This document shows positions 33,476 to 42,215 of a DNA stretch of 64,000 nt, one piece after another. The position numbers were made by a program, and so were the translations under genes. Origin of the DNA: Deltaproteobacteria bacterium (GTDB lineage: Bacteria > Myxococcota_A > Polyangia > GCA-2747355); contig JACKDQ010000015.1 in assembly GCA_020633415.1 (NCBI GenBank), forward strand, positions 1 through 64,000, in the 5' to 3' direction. The notes under the pieces were generated by a model. That model saw nothing but the letters and a program-made list of their open reading frames with translations, was not told where the DNA came from and searched no databases. The stretch's first letter is position 1. Each line of letters begins with the position of its first letter.

Positions 33476-35296
33476 ATGCCGGTTTTTGAGATCAAAGCGC
33501 CCGACGGTGCGGTCAGTCGCGTGCCGTTGCGCAAGCGCATCACCTCCTTTGGATCGGCGGCCGACTGCGACGTGGTTCTCGACGATCGTGATGTTGAGGC
33601 GATCCATTGCCAGATTCACTTCGATGGGCGCGGGTTTTATTTGGCGCCGATCGACGATGCGACGGTGTTTGTCAACGGTCGCCGCAAACGCAAACATCAG
33701 CTCTCTGATGGCGAGACGGTGACCGTTGGAGCAACCGAGTTGCGCTTTGTATTGCTCGACCACGGCGAAGATCCGCTAACGCCCGCGGAGGTGGCGAACG
33801 GCGAGGCGGCTCATCCCGCCGATGTGGCGGCCTATGAGCGCTTGACGGCTTTTTCAAACCGCCTGCTCGGCACCTATGAGTTGCCCGAATTGCTCGAAGA
33901 ATTAATGGACGCAGTGATCGCCGTCACCGGAGCGAGCAAGGGTTTCCTGGTGTTGTTCGAGGAGAACGAACCGCGCGTGCGTGTAGCCCGCAACCTAAAG
34001 AGCGAAAACATCGACGACGCGATCGAGCATCTCTCCGATTCGATCGTCGCCAAGGTCGTCCGCACCAAGCGGCCGCTGTTTGTCAGCGACGCGCTCAATG
34101 ACGAAGAGTTCTCCAGCTCCAAGTCGATCTTGCGGCTAAACGTCTCATCGGTGATGTGCACGCCATTGATGGACAAAGACAGCTTGATGGGGTTGATCTA
34201 CGTCGGCAGCGACACGATCGCTCAGTTGTTCGATGATCGGACCCTGAAGATTCTCACCGTGTTTACCGCGCAGGCCTCGCTGATCGTCAAGAATGCGCTG
34301 CTGATCAATGAGCTGCGTGGCGACAAGGCGCTGCTCAGCAAGCGGATCGACAAGATGCGTTTCGGTCGGATCATCGGCTCCTGCCCCGCGATGCGTGAAG
34401 TGTTTCGCAAGCTGGAGAAAGTTGCCACTACCGACATCTCGGTGCTGATCACCGGGGAAACCGGGACCGGCAAGGAGTTAATCGCTGCGGAAATCCACGA
34501 GCGTAGCTCCCGCGCCAAAGGCCCGTTCGTCACGATCAATTGCGGTGCGATTCCCGAAAATCTGCTCGAGAGCGAATTGTTTGGTCACGTCAAAGGTGCG
34601 TTCACTGGCGCCGTCGCCAACAAGCGCGGCAAGTTTCATGTTGCCGACGGAGGTACGCTATTTCTCGACGAGATCGGTGAGTTGCCGGGGCAGCTGCAAG
34701 TCAAGTTGTTGCGCGCGCTGCAGGAAAAGACCGTCGTTCGCGTGGGTGATACCCGCCCTGAACGCGTCGATATCCGCTTCTTGGCTGCGACCAACAAAGA
34801 CCTCGCCGAGGAGATCAAGCACGGTCGCTTTCGCGAAGACCTCTACTATCGGCTCAACGTCGTCAACATTCAGTTGCCGCCACTTCGTGAGCGCGGAGAC
34901 GATGTGATGATCATTGCGCGCTACCTATTCCAGCGTTACACCGAAGAGTTTTCAGCGTCGGTCAAAGGCTTTTCTCCCAATGCTAGCGTGGCGATTCGTC
35001 GATATGCCTGGCCGGGCAATATTCGCCAGCTGGAAAACCACATCAAAAAGGCCGTCGTGCTGGCGGAAAAGGCGCTGCTTTCGCCCGCCGACCTTGGACT
35101 AACCAGCGACGATTTGCCACCGATCTTGCCATTGGCCCAAGCCAAAGATGAGTTTCAGCGCCGCTATATCAACGAGGTTCTGGCGCGAAACAGCGGCAAT
35201 CGCACCAAGACTGCCCGTGATCTCGGCGTGGATCCGCGAACGATCTTCCGTCATCTGGAGCGCGAAGAAGAGCTGCGCCGAACGGCGACCGAGTAG
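33476..35296 (+). CDS. FHA-GAF sigma-54-dependent activator
   Basis: A 606-residue enhancer-binding protein. An N-terminal FHA-like domain (about 20-95) has lost the usual Arg and Ser contacts (FGSAADCD and EAIH where RIG and SxxH are expected) but keeps VNG. A GAF domain follows (about 125-275), then the AAA+ domain with GETGTGKE (327-334), GAFTGA (374-379) and LFLDEIGE, and a Fis-type DNA-binding C-terminus (SGNRTKTARDLGV). The GAF domain should sense a small ligand or partner protein and control sigma-54 transcription. GGGGAGG precedes the ATG. It lies 40 bases after the TPR membrane protein gene. Confidence 0.93.
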   Translation: MPVFEIKAPDGAVSRVPLRKRITSFGSAADCDVVLDDRDVEAIHCQIHFDGRGFYLAPIDDATVFVNGRRKRKHQLSDGETVTVGATELRFVLLDHGEDPLTPAEVANGEAAHPADVAAYERLTAFSNRLLGTYELPELLEELMDAVIAVTGASKGFLVLFEENEPRVRVARNLKSENIDDAIEHLSDSIVAKVVRTKRPLFVSDALNDEEFSSSKSILRLNVSSVMCTPLMDKDSLMGLIYVGSDTIAQLFDDRTLKILTVFTAQASLIVKNALLINELRGDKALLSKRIDKMRFGRIIGSCPAMREVFRKLEKVATTDISVLITGETGTGKELIAAEIHERSSRAKGPFVTINCGAIPENLLESELFGHVKGAFTGAVANKRGKFHVADGGTLFLDEIGELPGQLQVKLLRALQEKTVVRVGDTRPERVDIRFLAATNKDLAEEIKHGRFREDLYYRLNVVNIQLPPLRERGDDVMIIARYLFQRYTEEFSASVKGFSPNASVAIRRYAWPGNIRQLENHIKKAVVLAEKALLSPADLGLTSDDLPPILPLAQAKDEFQRRYINEVLARNSGNRTKTARDLGVDPRTIFRHLEREEELRRTATE

Positions 35297-35495
35297 TGTC
35301 GCCTCCTCGGCAGGGTCACAGCCCTTTTTGCTGGGCGCGCGCCGAACGGAGGTCGTCAACTAGTCCTAGTCAAGGCGCGACAATCATGTCAGTCTTTTCG
35401 CCCGCGGGCGCTTGCCGACGACGCACCCCGCGGCGCAATCTTCGCGGTCTAGCGCCGATTTTCGCGGTGTTAGACCTACGTTCGAGGCACTATCG

Positions 35496-36023
35496 TTGCG
35501 CAGCGACCTGGCACGAACTCTGCTTTGTATCAACTTGATGCTGAGCAACGCCTGCGTCATTCCCCCGGCGACGGTCACCCAGGATCCGTCGAACACCGCT
35601 CCGGTTGTTCAGCTGTCGAGCACGATCCCGTCGCCTCAAGCACTAGTAACCGCCAAGCAAGGTGAGGCGGCGCAGTTCTTCGTCGTTTTCGCCGATCCGG
35701 ACCCAGAAGACGTCACCCTTCGGGTGTTTTTGCCCGTAGCGATCGGCAAACTGCCGGACTACACGCGCAAACTAGACGAGTTCATCATCGGCCCAACGAG
35801 TGGCAATCTGCGCGGCGCGCCCGTGTTGATTCAGGGACTCTGCGATGGTTTGGTCGGCAACGTACCCGGACGTTATGACCTTGAGATGTATCTGAGCGAC
35901 ACCGGTTTCGTCGATGACGGCGACGATCTTCGCACGCCCCGCGTGGTCGATGGTCGCCGCGGTGGTCGCGATTCGGTTCGTTGGCTGGTCGACTGCGTGC
36001 CTGGCGACGTGGTGGGTAACTGA
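35496..36023 (+). CDS. Probable surface lipoprotein, hypothetical
   Basis: About 175 residues if started at TTG 35496; the frame is open upstream to 35412. With this start the product opens with a basic residue and a hydrophobic stretch ending in LMLSNAC, an acceptable but imperfect lipobox. The mature part begins with PSNTAPVVQLSSTIPSPQ, a pattern common before Ig-like/cadherin-like folds, and contains an acidic DPDPEDVTLRVF strand. No family recognised. The stop TGA overlaps the next ATG (TGATG at 36021-36025), so it is translated together with the larger lipoprotein that follows. Confidence 0.65.
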   Translation: MRSDLARTLLCINLMLSNACVIPPATVTQDPSNTAPVVQLSSTIPSPQALVTAKQGEAAQFFVVFADPDPEDVTLRVFLPVAIGKLPDYTRKLDEFIIGPTSGNLRGAPVLIQGLCDGLVGNVPGRYDLEMYLSDTGFVDDGDDLRTPRVVDGRRGGRDSVRWLVDCVPGDVVGN

Positions 36024-37738
36024 TGGTTTGGCGCACCCGGATTGCGGCGCTTCGCTGGGCGCCGGTCGTCGTGTTGGTCGCTGGTGCCTTAAATGGTTGT
36101 CAGGCGGGCCCCGCCGCGCAGGTGTCGATGCCGTGCAACGGTCCCGATTGCCCCGTCGTCCCTGTGCTGTCATTTGAGGCGATTCCGCCCGGGTCAAACT
36201 CCCAGGGCTGGGTGCCACAAGAGTTTACCGGGGTGAAGGTCGATCAGGACCAATTGCGTCTGGCCTTGCGGCCGTCTTTGACGATTCAAGGTCGGGTCTA
36301 TCCCTCGCACGACAGCGCTGTGTCGATCCCCTCGCAAATCACGGCATGGCGGCGATCGGCGCTACCTGGACGTCCGGATGTGCGCAGCGAAGTCACGACG
36401 CCCCTCGAGGGCGGAGACAAGGGCAGCTTTGTTCTTTGGCTGGAACGGGGACAAACCTACGATTTTTATGTGCGCCCGCTACCGCGCTTTGATGGTCTCT
36501 TTCCGCCGCAATACACGACCCTGACGGTCACCGAACACCTGCTGCATGACTTTGTGCTCGACGGAGACGATCGCGCCGTCGAGCTGGTTGGGCATGTGAG
36601 GCAGAGCGACGGTACGCCCTTCCCCTATTCGCTCCAGGTGCGCGCCTACCGCCCTGGCACGTGGGTGCGCTCAACGGTCGGGCGAACATGCAGCGCCGCA
36701 TCTCCGAGTAACTGCCCAGGTAACGCCTACAGCGAGACGACGGCAGGCCAGTTCTCCTTGCGGATTCCGCCGGGCGTTCACCCCTATAACCTGGTGATCG
36801 AGCCGCTGCCTGAACAGAGTGCGGCACGCGATCTGCTGCCATATCAGGGGATCGAACTGATCCCGCGGGTTACGTGCTATTCACGTTTGCTCGGTCTCGT
36901 GCATTCGACACCCAACCCCTACGAGGTTGCCGTCCAGTCCCTCGGCGATCCGCTGCGCTTGCCCAAAGTTAGCCAAGCGACCAGCCACGCCGTCGACGTC
37001 GTAGACGACGAAGGAGCTCCGATCGCCGGCGCCGAGGTCACCTTAGAGACGACACTCGAACAGCCGACGAATGCCGGGTTTCAGCGGTGCGAGGTCAGCC
37101 ATTCTGCGGTCGCGATCGCCGACGGCAAAGGGCGCGTTGTCCTGCCGTTTTTGCACGCGCCGAGTATTTTCGGCTACCGCCTGACGATCAAACCTCAGGG
37201 CGACAGCCCCCACGCTTCGCGTGCCTATACGCTTGTGCCGGGAGATATCAGCGAGGGGCAGCCGATTCGCGCACAACTCAAGCGGCGGCGTTTAATCGGC
37301 GGGCTGCTGCAGTCTTCGCGCGGCGGGCCCTTGTCCGCGGCGCGCGTCGTCGCCCGACCGATCGAATCGCTCGACGGCGCACCGCTGGTTTCCACGTCGA
37401 CAACCAGCGATGCTGCCGGACGCTTCGAGTTGCCGGTAGACAGTGGCAAGTTCGCGATCGATGTGACGCCAGCTGCCGGATCGCAAGCCTCGGCATTTTC
37501 CGCTGGCACGATCACGATGCCCGGCGACAGTAACGAAACCGCTGTTCCCGCCGAGCTGAACGTGACCGCGCCACCCGTGAGTTCGTTGGCCGGCAAACTC
37601 GTCGATTCTGATGGCCGACCGGTCTCCGGGTACATGCTGTTTCAGTATGAGAGCGTCCAGGGCCAGGCCGTGTTGCGCGCCTCGACGGTGACCAATGCTT
37701 CCGGACGCTTTGAGCTGCTGGTCAGCCTCGAGCCCTGA
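36023..37738 (+). CDS. Large lipoprotein with carboxypeptidase-regulatory-like repeats
   Basis: A 571-residue protein with a clear lipoprotein signal (VVVLVAGALNGC, Cys 26). The mature region is beta-rich and contains several carboxypeptidase-regulatory-like/Cna-B-type modules, recognisable from phrases such as DEGAPIAGAEVTL, SDAAGRFELPVDSG and DSDGRPVSGYMLF with ASGRFELLV. Such modules are structural; the protein probably decorates the outer membrane surface. It overlaps the previous gene by one base (TGATG), suggesting a two-gene unit. Confidence 0.78.
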   Translation: MVWRTRIAALRWAPVVVLVAGALNGCQAGPAAQVSMPCNGPDCPVVPVLSFEAIPPGSNSQGWVPQEFTGVKVDQDQLRLALRPSLTIQGRVYPSHDSAVSIPSQITAWRRSALPGRPDVRSEVTTPLEGGDKGSFVLWLERGQTYDFYVRPLPRFDGLFPPQYTTLTVTEHLLHDFVLDGDDRAVELVGHVRQSDGTPFPYSLQVRAYRPGTWVRSTVGRTCSAASPSNCPGNAYSETTAGQFSLRIPPGVHPYNLVIEPLPEQSAARDLLPYQGIELIPRVTCYSRLLGLVHSTPNPYEVAVQSLGDPLRLPKVSQATSHAVDVVDDEGAPIAGAEVTLETTLEQPTNAGFQRCEVSHSAVAIADGKGRVVLPFLHAPSIFGYRLTIKPQGDSPHASRAYTLVPGDISEGQPIRAQLKRRRLIGGLLQSSRGGPLSAARVVARPIESLDGAPLVSTSTTSDAAGRFELPVDSGKFAIDVTPAAGSQASAFSAGTITMPGDSNETAVPAELNVTAPPVSSLAGKLVDSDGRPVSGYMLFQYESVQGQAVLRASTVTNASGRFELLVSLEP

Positions 37739-37891
37739 ACGGGCTTGACTCCAGACAAAAAGTGTTGAAATGTAACGCGGTTAGTTCCGCGCGGACGATC
37801 TCTGCCGCATGGAGCCAGCGTCGACAATCGCGCTGTAGGTCGATCGCCTTCGCGCCCTTTTTCTTGGCGGACTTAAGCCAAACGCAACGAG

Positions 37892-38518
37892 ATGGCAGCA
37901 AGAGCTGAAAAACGGGCGGTCAAAGTTTGGCGACGGGTTTTTACCGGTATTTATCTTAGCGTGACGATCGCTGCCATTCTTTGGACCGCTGCTTCGCTGT
38001 TTGCCTTTCACGCCGGCTACTATCGGCCAGTGGTCGTCGGCAAAAAGCGAATCAGCGCAGCGGCCGATCGCCCTGATGAGCTGCGATCCTGCCACACTCG
38101 CATCGATCGCCTGCTGAGCGATCTACATCACAAAGCGTTTTCGCTGCAGGCGCGTGCGCTGAAGTACGAGATCCATCCGGCAAGCGAGTGGCGCAATTGG
38201 TCTCAGGGATGGAAGCACCGCTGGCGCACCGTCGCCTTTCGCTGTCGATTACAGGAGCTGGCCGGAGAAAAAGCTCACCCGCTGATCTCTCGGCTGGCGG
38301 AGGTTCACGATTCGCTGGCCGAGCTTCATCTGTCATATAGCGGGGTCGTCAATCGCTTTGTTGAACGATACACCGAACGCCTCGCCGCGCTACGCAGCGA
38401 ACTGCAGGCGATCAGAGCAGCGATCGATCGCCCCGTACCCAATCAGGCCGACGGCAAGGGGGCTGAATTGAATGCTCAGCCCCACAACGTTTCGAGCGCT
38501 CACGTCGGCCCCCAATAG
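37892..38518 (+). CDS. Hypothetical membrane-anchored coiled-coil protein
   Basis: A 208-residue protein with a basic N-terminus, one transmembrane helix (about 18-40, GIYLSVTIAAILWTAASLFA) and a helical, coiled-coil-prone remainder (about 60-190) without recognised domains. No signal cleavage site is clear, so it is likely a signal-anchored protein facing the periplasm. Two Cys (about 67 and 117) could pair. The ribosome site is weak. It lies 153 bases after the lipoprotein gene and 26 before the helicase gene. Confidence 0.6.
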   Translation: MAARAEKRAVKVWRRVFTGIYLSVTIAAILWTAASLFAFHAGYYRPVVVGKKRISAAADRPDELRSCHTRIDRLLSDLHHKAFSLQARALKYEIHPASEWRNWSQGWKHRWRTVAFRCRLQELAGEKAHPLISRLAEVHDSLAELHLSYSGVVNRFVERYTERLAALRSELQAIRAAIDRPVPNQADGKGAELNAQPHNVSSAHVGPQ

Positions 38519-38544
38519 TCTCTCGTCATCAGTAGGAAGAAACC

Positions 38545-40503
38545 GTGGAAGATAACGGAAATCAAACAAACGACCTCACCGGCGACGACGCCGCTGAGAA
38601 CTCGCAAGCGATTGAGGATACGGCTCCGCCGGTCAGCTTTCGTTCGCTGGGCCTTTCAGGTGCACTAATCGAGGCGATCGAGGCGATGGGCTTCGAGCAC
38701 CCCACTGATGTGCAGCGCGAGGTAATTCCGGAGGCGCTCAACCGCAGCGACCTCCTCGTGCAAAGTCACACGGGCAGTGGCAAGACGGCGGCCTTTGCGA
38801 TACCGCTGCTTCAGGATCTGGTCTCCGCTGAGGTCGAGGACGTGCAGGCACTGGTGCTTTGCCCGACCCGCGAATTGGCGATTCAGGTTGCGGCAGAAAC
38901 CTCCCGCCTCGCCGCCGGTCAGCCGATCGTCGCCACGGCGATCTACGGCGGGGCTGCGATGGGTCCGCAGATCCAGGCCCTCAAAGGAAAGACGCAGATC
39001 GTCGTCGGAACACCAGGCCGTGTTCTCGACCACATGCGACGTGGCACCCTCAAGACATCAAATATCGGCGTGTTTATTCTCGATGAGTGCGACGAAATGC
39101 TCTCGATGGGCTTCCTCGAAGATATCTCGGCGATCAGCGCACGCTTGCCTGATGAGCACCAAACGATGCTCTTTTCGGCGACGATCCCCGATGAAATCCA
39201 GCGCATGGCTGATCGCACCCTTGAGGATCCGGTCGAGATCTCGTTGTCATCCGATTCCGTTGGGGCGCAGAGCATCCACCACGCCTACTATCTCGTTAGC
39301 GGCGGTGCGCGCGAGCAAGATCTGCTTCGAGTGCTCGAATATGAAAACCCGCGATTGGCGCTCTGCTTTTGCAATACGCGCAACGACACCGCTCATGTGG
39401 CGCGATTTCTGGCGGCCAGCGGATATGCCGCTGAGGGGATCAGTAGCGATCTGAGCCAGCAAGAACGCGAGCGTGTAATGCAGCGCATGCGTGACGGTGA
39501 GCTACGCATTCTGGTGGCGACCGACATCGCCGCGCGCGGCATCGACCTCAGCAAACTGACCCACGTCATCAATTATGGTTTCCCCGAGTCCGCCGACGCC
39601 TACATTCATCGCACGGGTCGTACCGGTCGTGCTGGGCGTTCGGGCGTGGCGATCTCGTTGGTCTCGCCGCGCGAGATTGGCAGCTTCTATTACCTCAAGC
39701 TGTTGCATCGCATCGAGCCGGAGGAACGGCACCTGCCAACCGCTGCCGAACTGGCAGCGCGCCGTGAAGGTGAGATCTGTCAAAATTTGCGCGAACGCTA
39801 CATCGATCGGACGACGCCGCAATTTTGGAATAGCCTCGTTCAGCGGTTGTGGTCGATGCCCGACGGGCCGGCGCTGATCGGCGCGGCCCTGCGCGAGCAC
39901 CTTGAGTCGGACAGTGAACAGGAAAAACCCCTGCGTCGCCGGCGCCGCCGTCAGGCAGGTAGCGCGGAGAGTTCGAGCGATGAGCTCTCCACCGAAGAGC
40001 AGCCCTCACGTCACCGTAGCGAACCTGCCCCACGCCGCGGTCGCGAGCGAGGGTCCGACAGTCGGCGACCACGGCGGCAACGTCGCCGCGGTGAAGAAAA
40101 CGACAGCCCGCGTGCGGCGCCACGCGATGGGGCATCGCGTGGCCGAGCAGAATCGTTTACCACGGCGAACGGTGAAGTCGAGTTCTACGAGACCTTGCCG
40201 GCAACGTCGGTCGCGGATTTGCCCGCTGATGACAACGAAGCTGTAAGCGCCGACAGCGTGCGGCTATATATTGGAGTCGGACGACGACACGGCGTTCGCG
40301 CAAGCGAACTCAAAGAGTGGGTCCAGGCCCAGGGTGAAGTTGAATCCGGCGCGATCGAGCAATTTAGTCTGCGGGATCGTCATACGTTTGTTAGCGTCTC
40401 TTCCGGCTTGGCCGAGGCGATTATCGAACGGCTCAATGGCAAGACGTTTAACGAACGTCCGGTGCGGGTGGAGCGCGCCCGCGGCGGGACTAGCGCTCCT
40501 TAA
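38545..40503 (+). CDS. DEAD-box ATP-dependent RNA helicase (DeaD/CsdA-like)
   Basis: A 652-residue helicase. Core motifs are in order: Q motif region (GFEHPTDVQREVIP), SHTGSGKT, PTREL, DECD in place of DEAD, SAT, then the RecA-2 domain with ATDIAARGIDLSKL and HRTGRTGRAGR. After the core comes an Arg/Ser-rich linker (about 455-545) and a DbpA-type RNA-binding domain (about 570-650, VRLYIGVGRRHGVRASELKE). Such enzymes assist ribosome assembly and RNA decay, especially in the cold. The start is GTG 38545 with AGGAAG upstream. Its last 14 bases overlap the convergent kinase gene. Confidence 0.95.
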   Translation: MEDNGNQTNDLTGDDAAENSQAIEDTAPPVSFRSLGLSGALIEAIEAMGFEHPTDVQREVIPEALNRSDLLVQSHTGSGKTAAFAIPLLQDLVSAEVEDVQALVLCPTRELAIQVAAETSRLAAGQPIVATAIYGGAAMGPQIQALKGKTQIVVGTPGRVLDHMRRGTLKTSNIGVFILDECDEMLSMGFLEDISAISARLPDEHQTMLFSATIPDEIQRMADRTLEDPVEISLSSDSVGAQSIHHAYYLVSGGAREQDLLRVLEYENPRLALCFCNTRNDTAHVARFLAASGYAAEGISSDLSQQERERVMQRMRDGELRILVATDIAARGIDLSKLTHVINYGFPESADAYIHRTGRTGRAGRSGVAISLVSPREIGSFYYLKLLHRIEPEERHLPTAAELAARREGEICQNLRERYIDRTTPQFWNSLVQRLWSMPDGPALIGAALREHLESDSEQEKPLRRRRRRQAGSAESSSDELSTEEQPSRHRSEPAPRRGRERGSDSRRPRRQRRRGEENDSPRAAPRDGASRGRAESFTTANGEVEFYETLPATSVADLPADDNEAVSADSVRLYIGVGRRHGVRASELKEWVQAQGEVESGAIEQFSLRDRHTFVSVSSGLAEAIIERLNGKTFNERPVRVERARGGTSAP

Positions 40504-42160
40504 ACGGATCGATCAGCTCGTCAGGTCGCCCGAACGTCTTGCTCGGCGGCTGCTTCGGCGGTTGCTTGGTGGGCGGCTTGATGATCGTCGGGCGCCGGTC
40601 TAAGCGGGCATTGTAGCTGCGATCGTGACTCGGGACGACGCGCAGTACCTCGTCACGGAATCCGTGTTTCTTAAGCTTTATCGTGGTCTTTCGCGAGCTG
40701 CGACGCAGCTCGATCGAACTCGGTGTCACCTTGCCGCTGTCATGGCGTCCGATCAGGATCTGCGCGCCACTGGGCACCGAGTGTAGTGAGATCGTCACGC
40801 GCGCCGCGCTTGCCGACACCGGCAGCTTGGTCGGTGTCACGGTCTTTGTCGGCGGCTTGAGCGGCCGTTTCGGGGTCCCCAAATCGGCGCGTTGCGCAAG
40901 CTGGCTACCGCCGTCGGCCGCGCCGGCCAGCGGGGTCTTGACCGGCAGCGGTTTGGTCGGCGGATCCTTCTGCGGACTAGGGCCTCTGTTGCCAAACAAG
41001 GCAAACAGCAGGCCGCCGCCGGCAAGCAGCAGCATCAGTGTCATTACGACAAACAGCTTGGTGCGATTTTGCGGGATCTGCGGTGCGCCAGTCAGCGGGA
41101 CCGCAGAGTCAAACATCGGGTGCTCCGCCGCCGGCAGATTCTCGAACGCCGCCCGCTCCGGCGCCGGGGTTAGCGTGCGAACCACGGGTTCGCGATCTCC
41201 CGTGGGTCGGGTCACTCGCCCGGCACAACGGTTGAGCGCCATCGCCATCTCAGTCATTGACCGATAGCGATCATCGCGATCTTTGGCCATCGCCTTGAGC
41301 ACGATGTGTTCGATGTCCGCACTCATCGGGCGGATCTGGCTCGGTGGTTGGGGCGCTTCGAAAATGTGTTTGGTGAGAATGCCCATGAAGGTGTCAGCCT
41401 TGAAGGGCACCTCACCGGTAAGCATCTCGTACATGATCACACCCAGCGCGTAGATATCGACCCGGTGGTCGGGGCGGTGACCTTGCGCCTGCTCAGGTGA
41501 CATGTACTCGGGCGTGCCGAAGATCATCCCCGTCCGCGTCAGGCGACGCTCTCCGTCGTTCATGCCCGAGACCTTGGCGATCCCAAAGTCGAGTACCTTG
41601 ACGAAGTCTTTTCGCCCTTCTCGATCGATCAGGTAGATGTTCTCGGGTTTCATGTCGCGGTGGATGATCTGCTTCGAATGAGCAGCTCCCATCGCACGAC
41701 AGATCTGCACCAAGATCGGCTTGGCACGCTCCCAGGACATTGGCCCGTCCCGGCGAAGCACTGCCCCCAACTCGTCGCCCTCGAGATACTCCATCGCGAA
41801 GAAGACGCTGTTGTCAGGCGTCGGGCCGAAATCGATAATGTCGACGATGTTCTCGTGACCGATCTTAGCGGCGGCCTTGGCCTCTTGGAGAAACCGCTCT
41901 TTGAGGTCGGCTTTGCGCGCGTATTCGTGGAGCAGCACCTTAAGCGCGATCTTCTTTTCGATCGCGATGTGTTCGGCCAAATACACCGTTCCCATGCCGC
42001 CTTCGCCGAGTTTTCTCAGCACGCGGTAGCGGCCGGTGACAGTTTGCCCGATCAGGCTGTCGCTTGCCGGCCCGGGTGGCGGCGTCATCACCATCTGTGG
42101 TGCTGGAGTCAATGTTTGACCCAGTTCAGCCGCTTTGGCGTGGTCGTCTTCTTGTGCCAT
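40490..42160 (-). CDS. Ser/Thr protein kinase with transmembrane helix and PEGA-like C-terminus
   Basis: A 556-residue Hanks-type kinase: GEGGMGTVYLA, IALKVL, HRDMKPENI, VLDFGIAK and GTPEYMSPEQA mark a complete catalytic domain (about 45-315). After a polar linker comes one transmembrane helix (LFVVMTLMLLLAGGGLLFAL, about 366-385), a Pro/Thr/Lys-rich spacer and a C-terminal PEGA-like module (SVPSGAQILIGRHDSGKVTP). It is probably an inner-membrane kinase. It follows another kinase of the same design by 55 bases, so the two are likely a pair, and its 3' end overlaps the helicase gene by 14 bases. Confidence 0.93.
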   Translation of the reverse strand: MAQEDDHAKAAELGQTLTPAPQMVMTPPPGPASDSLIGQTVTGRYRVLRKLGEGGMGTVYLAEHIAIEKKIALKVLLHEYARKADLKERFLQEAKAAAKIGHENIVDIIDFGPTPDNSVFFAMEYLEGDELGAVLRRDGPMSWERAKPILVQICRAMGAAHSKQIIHRDMKPENIYLIDREGRKDFVKVLDFGIAKVSGMNDGERRLTRTGMIFGTPEYMSPEQAQGHRPDHRVDIYALGVIMYEMLTGEVPFKADTFMGILTKHIFEAPQPPSQIRPMSADIEHIVLKAMAKDRDDRYRSMTEMAMALNRCAGRVTRPTGDREPVVRTLTPAPERAAFENLPAAEHPMFDSAVPLTGAPQIPQNRTKLFVVMTLMLLLAGGGLLFALFGNRGPSPQKDPPTKPLPVKTPLAGAADGGSQLAQRADLGTPKRPLKPPTKTVTPTKLPVSASAARVTISLHSVPSGAQILIGRHDSGKVTPSSIELRRSSRKTTIKLKKHGFRDEVLRVVPSHDRSYNARLDRRPTIIKPPTKQPPKQPPSKTFGRPDELIDPFKER

Positions 42161-42215
42161 CAGCCCATCGATAACAGATTTAGTAACGATGTTAACACGT
42201 CAGCCCCCCGACGAG

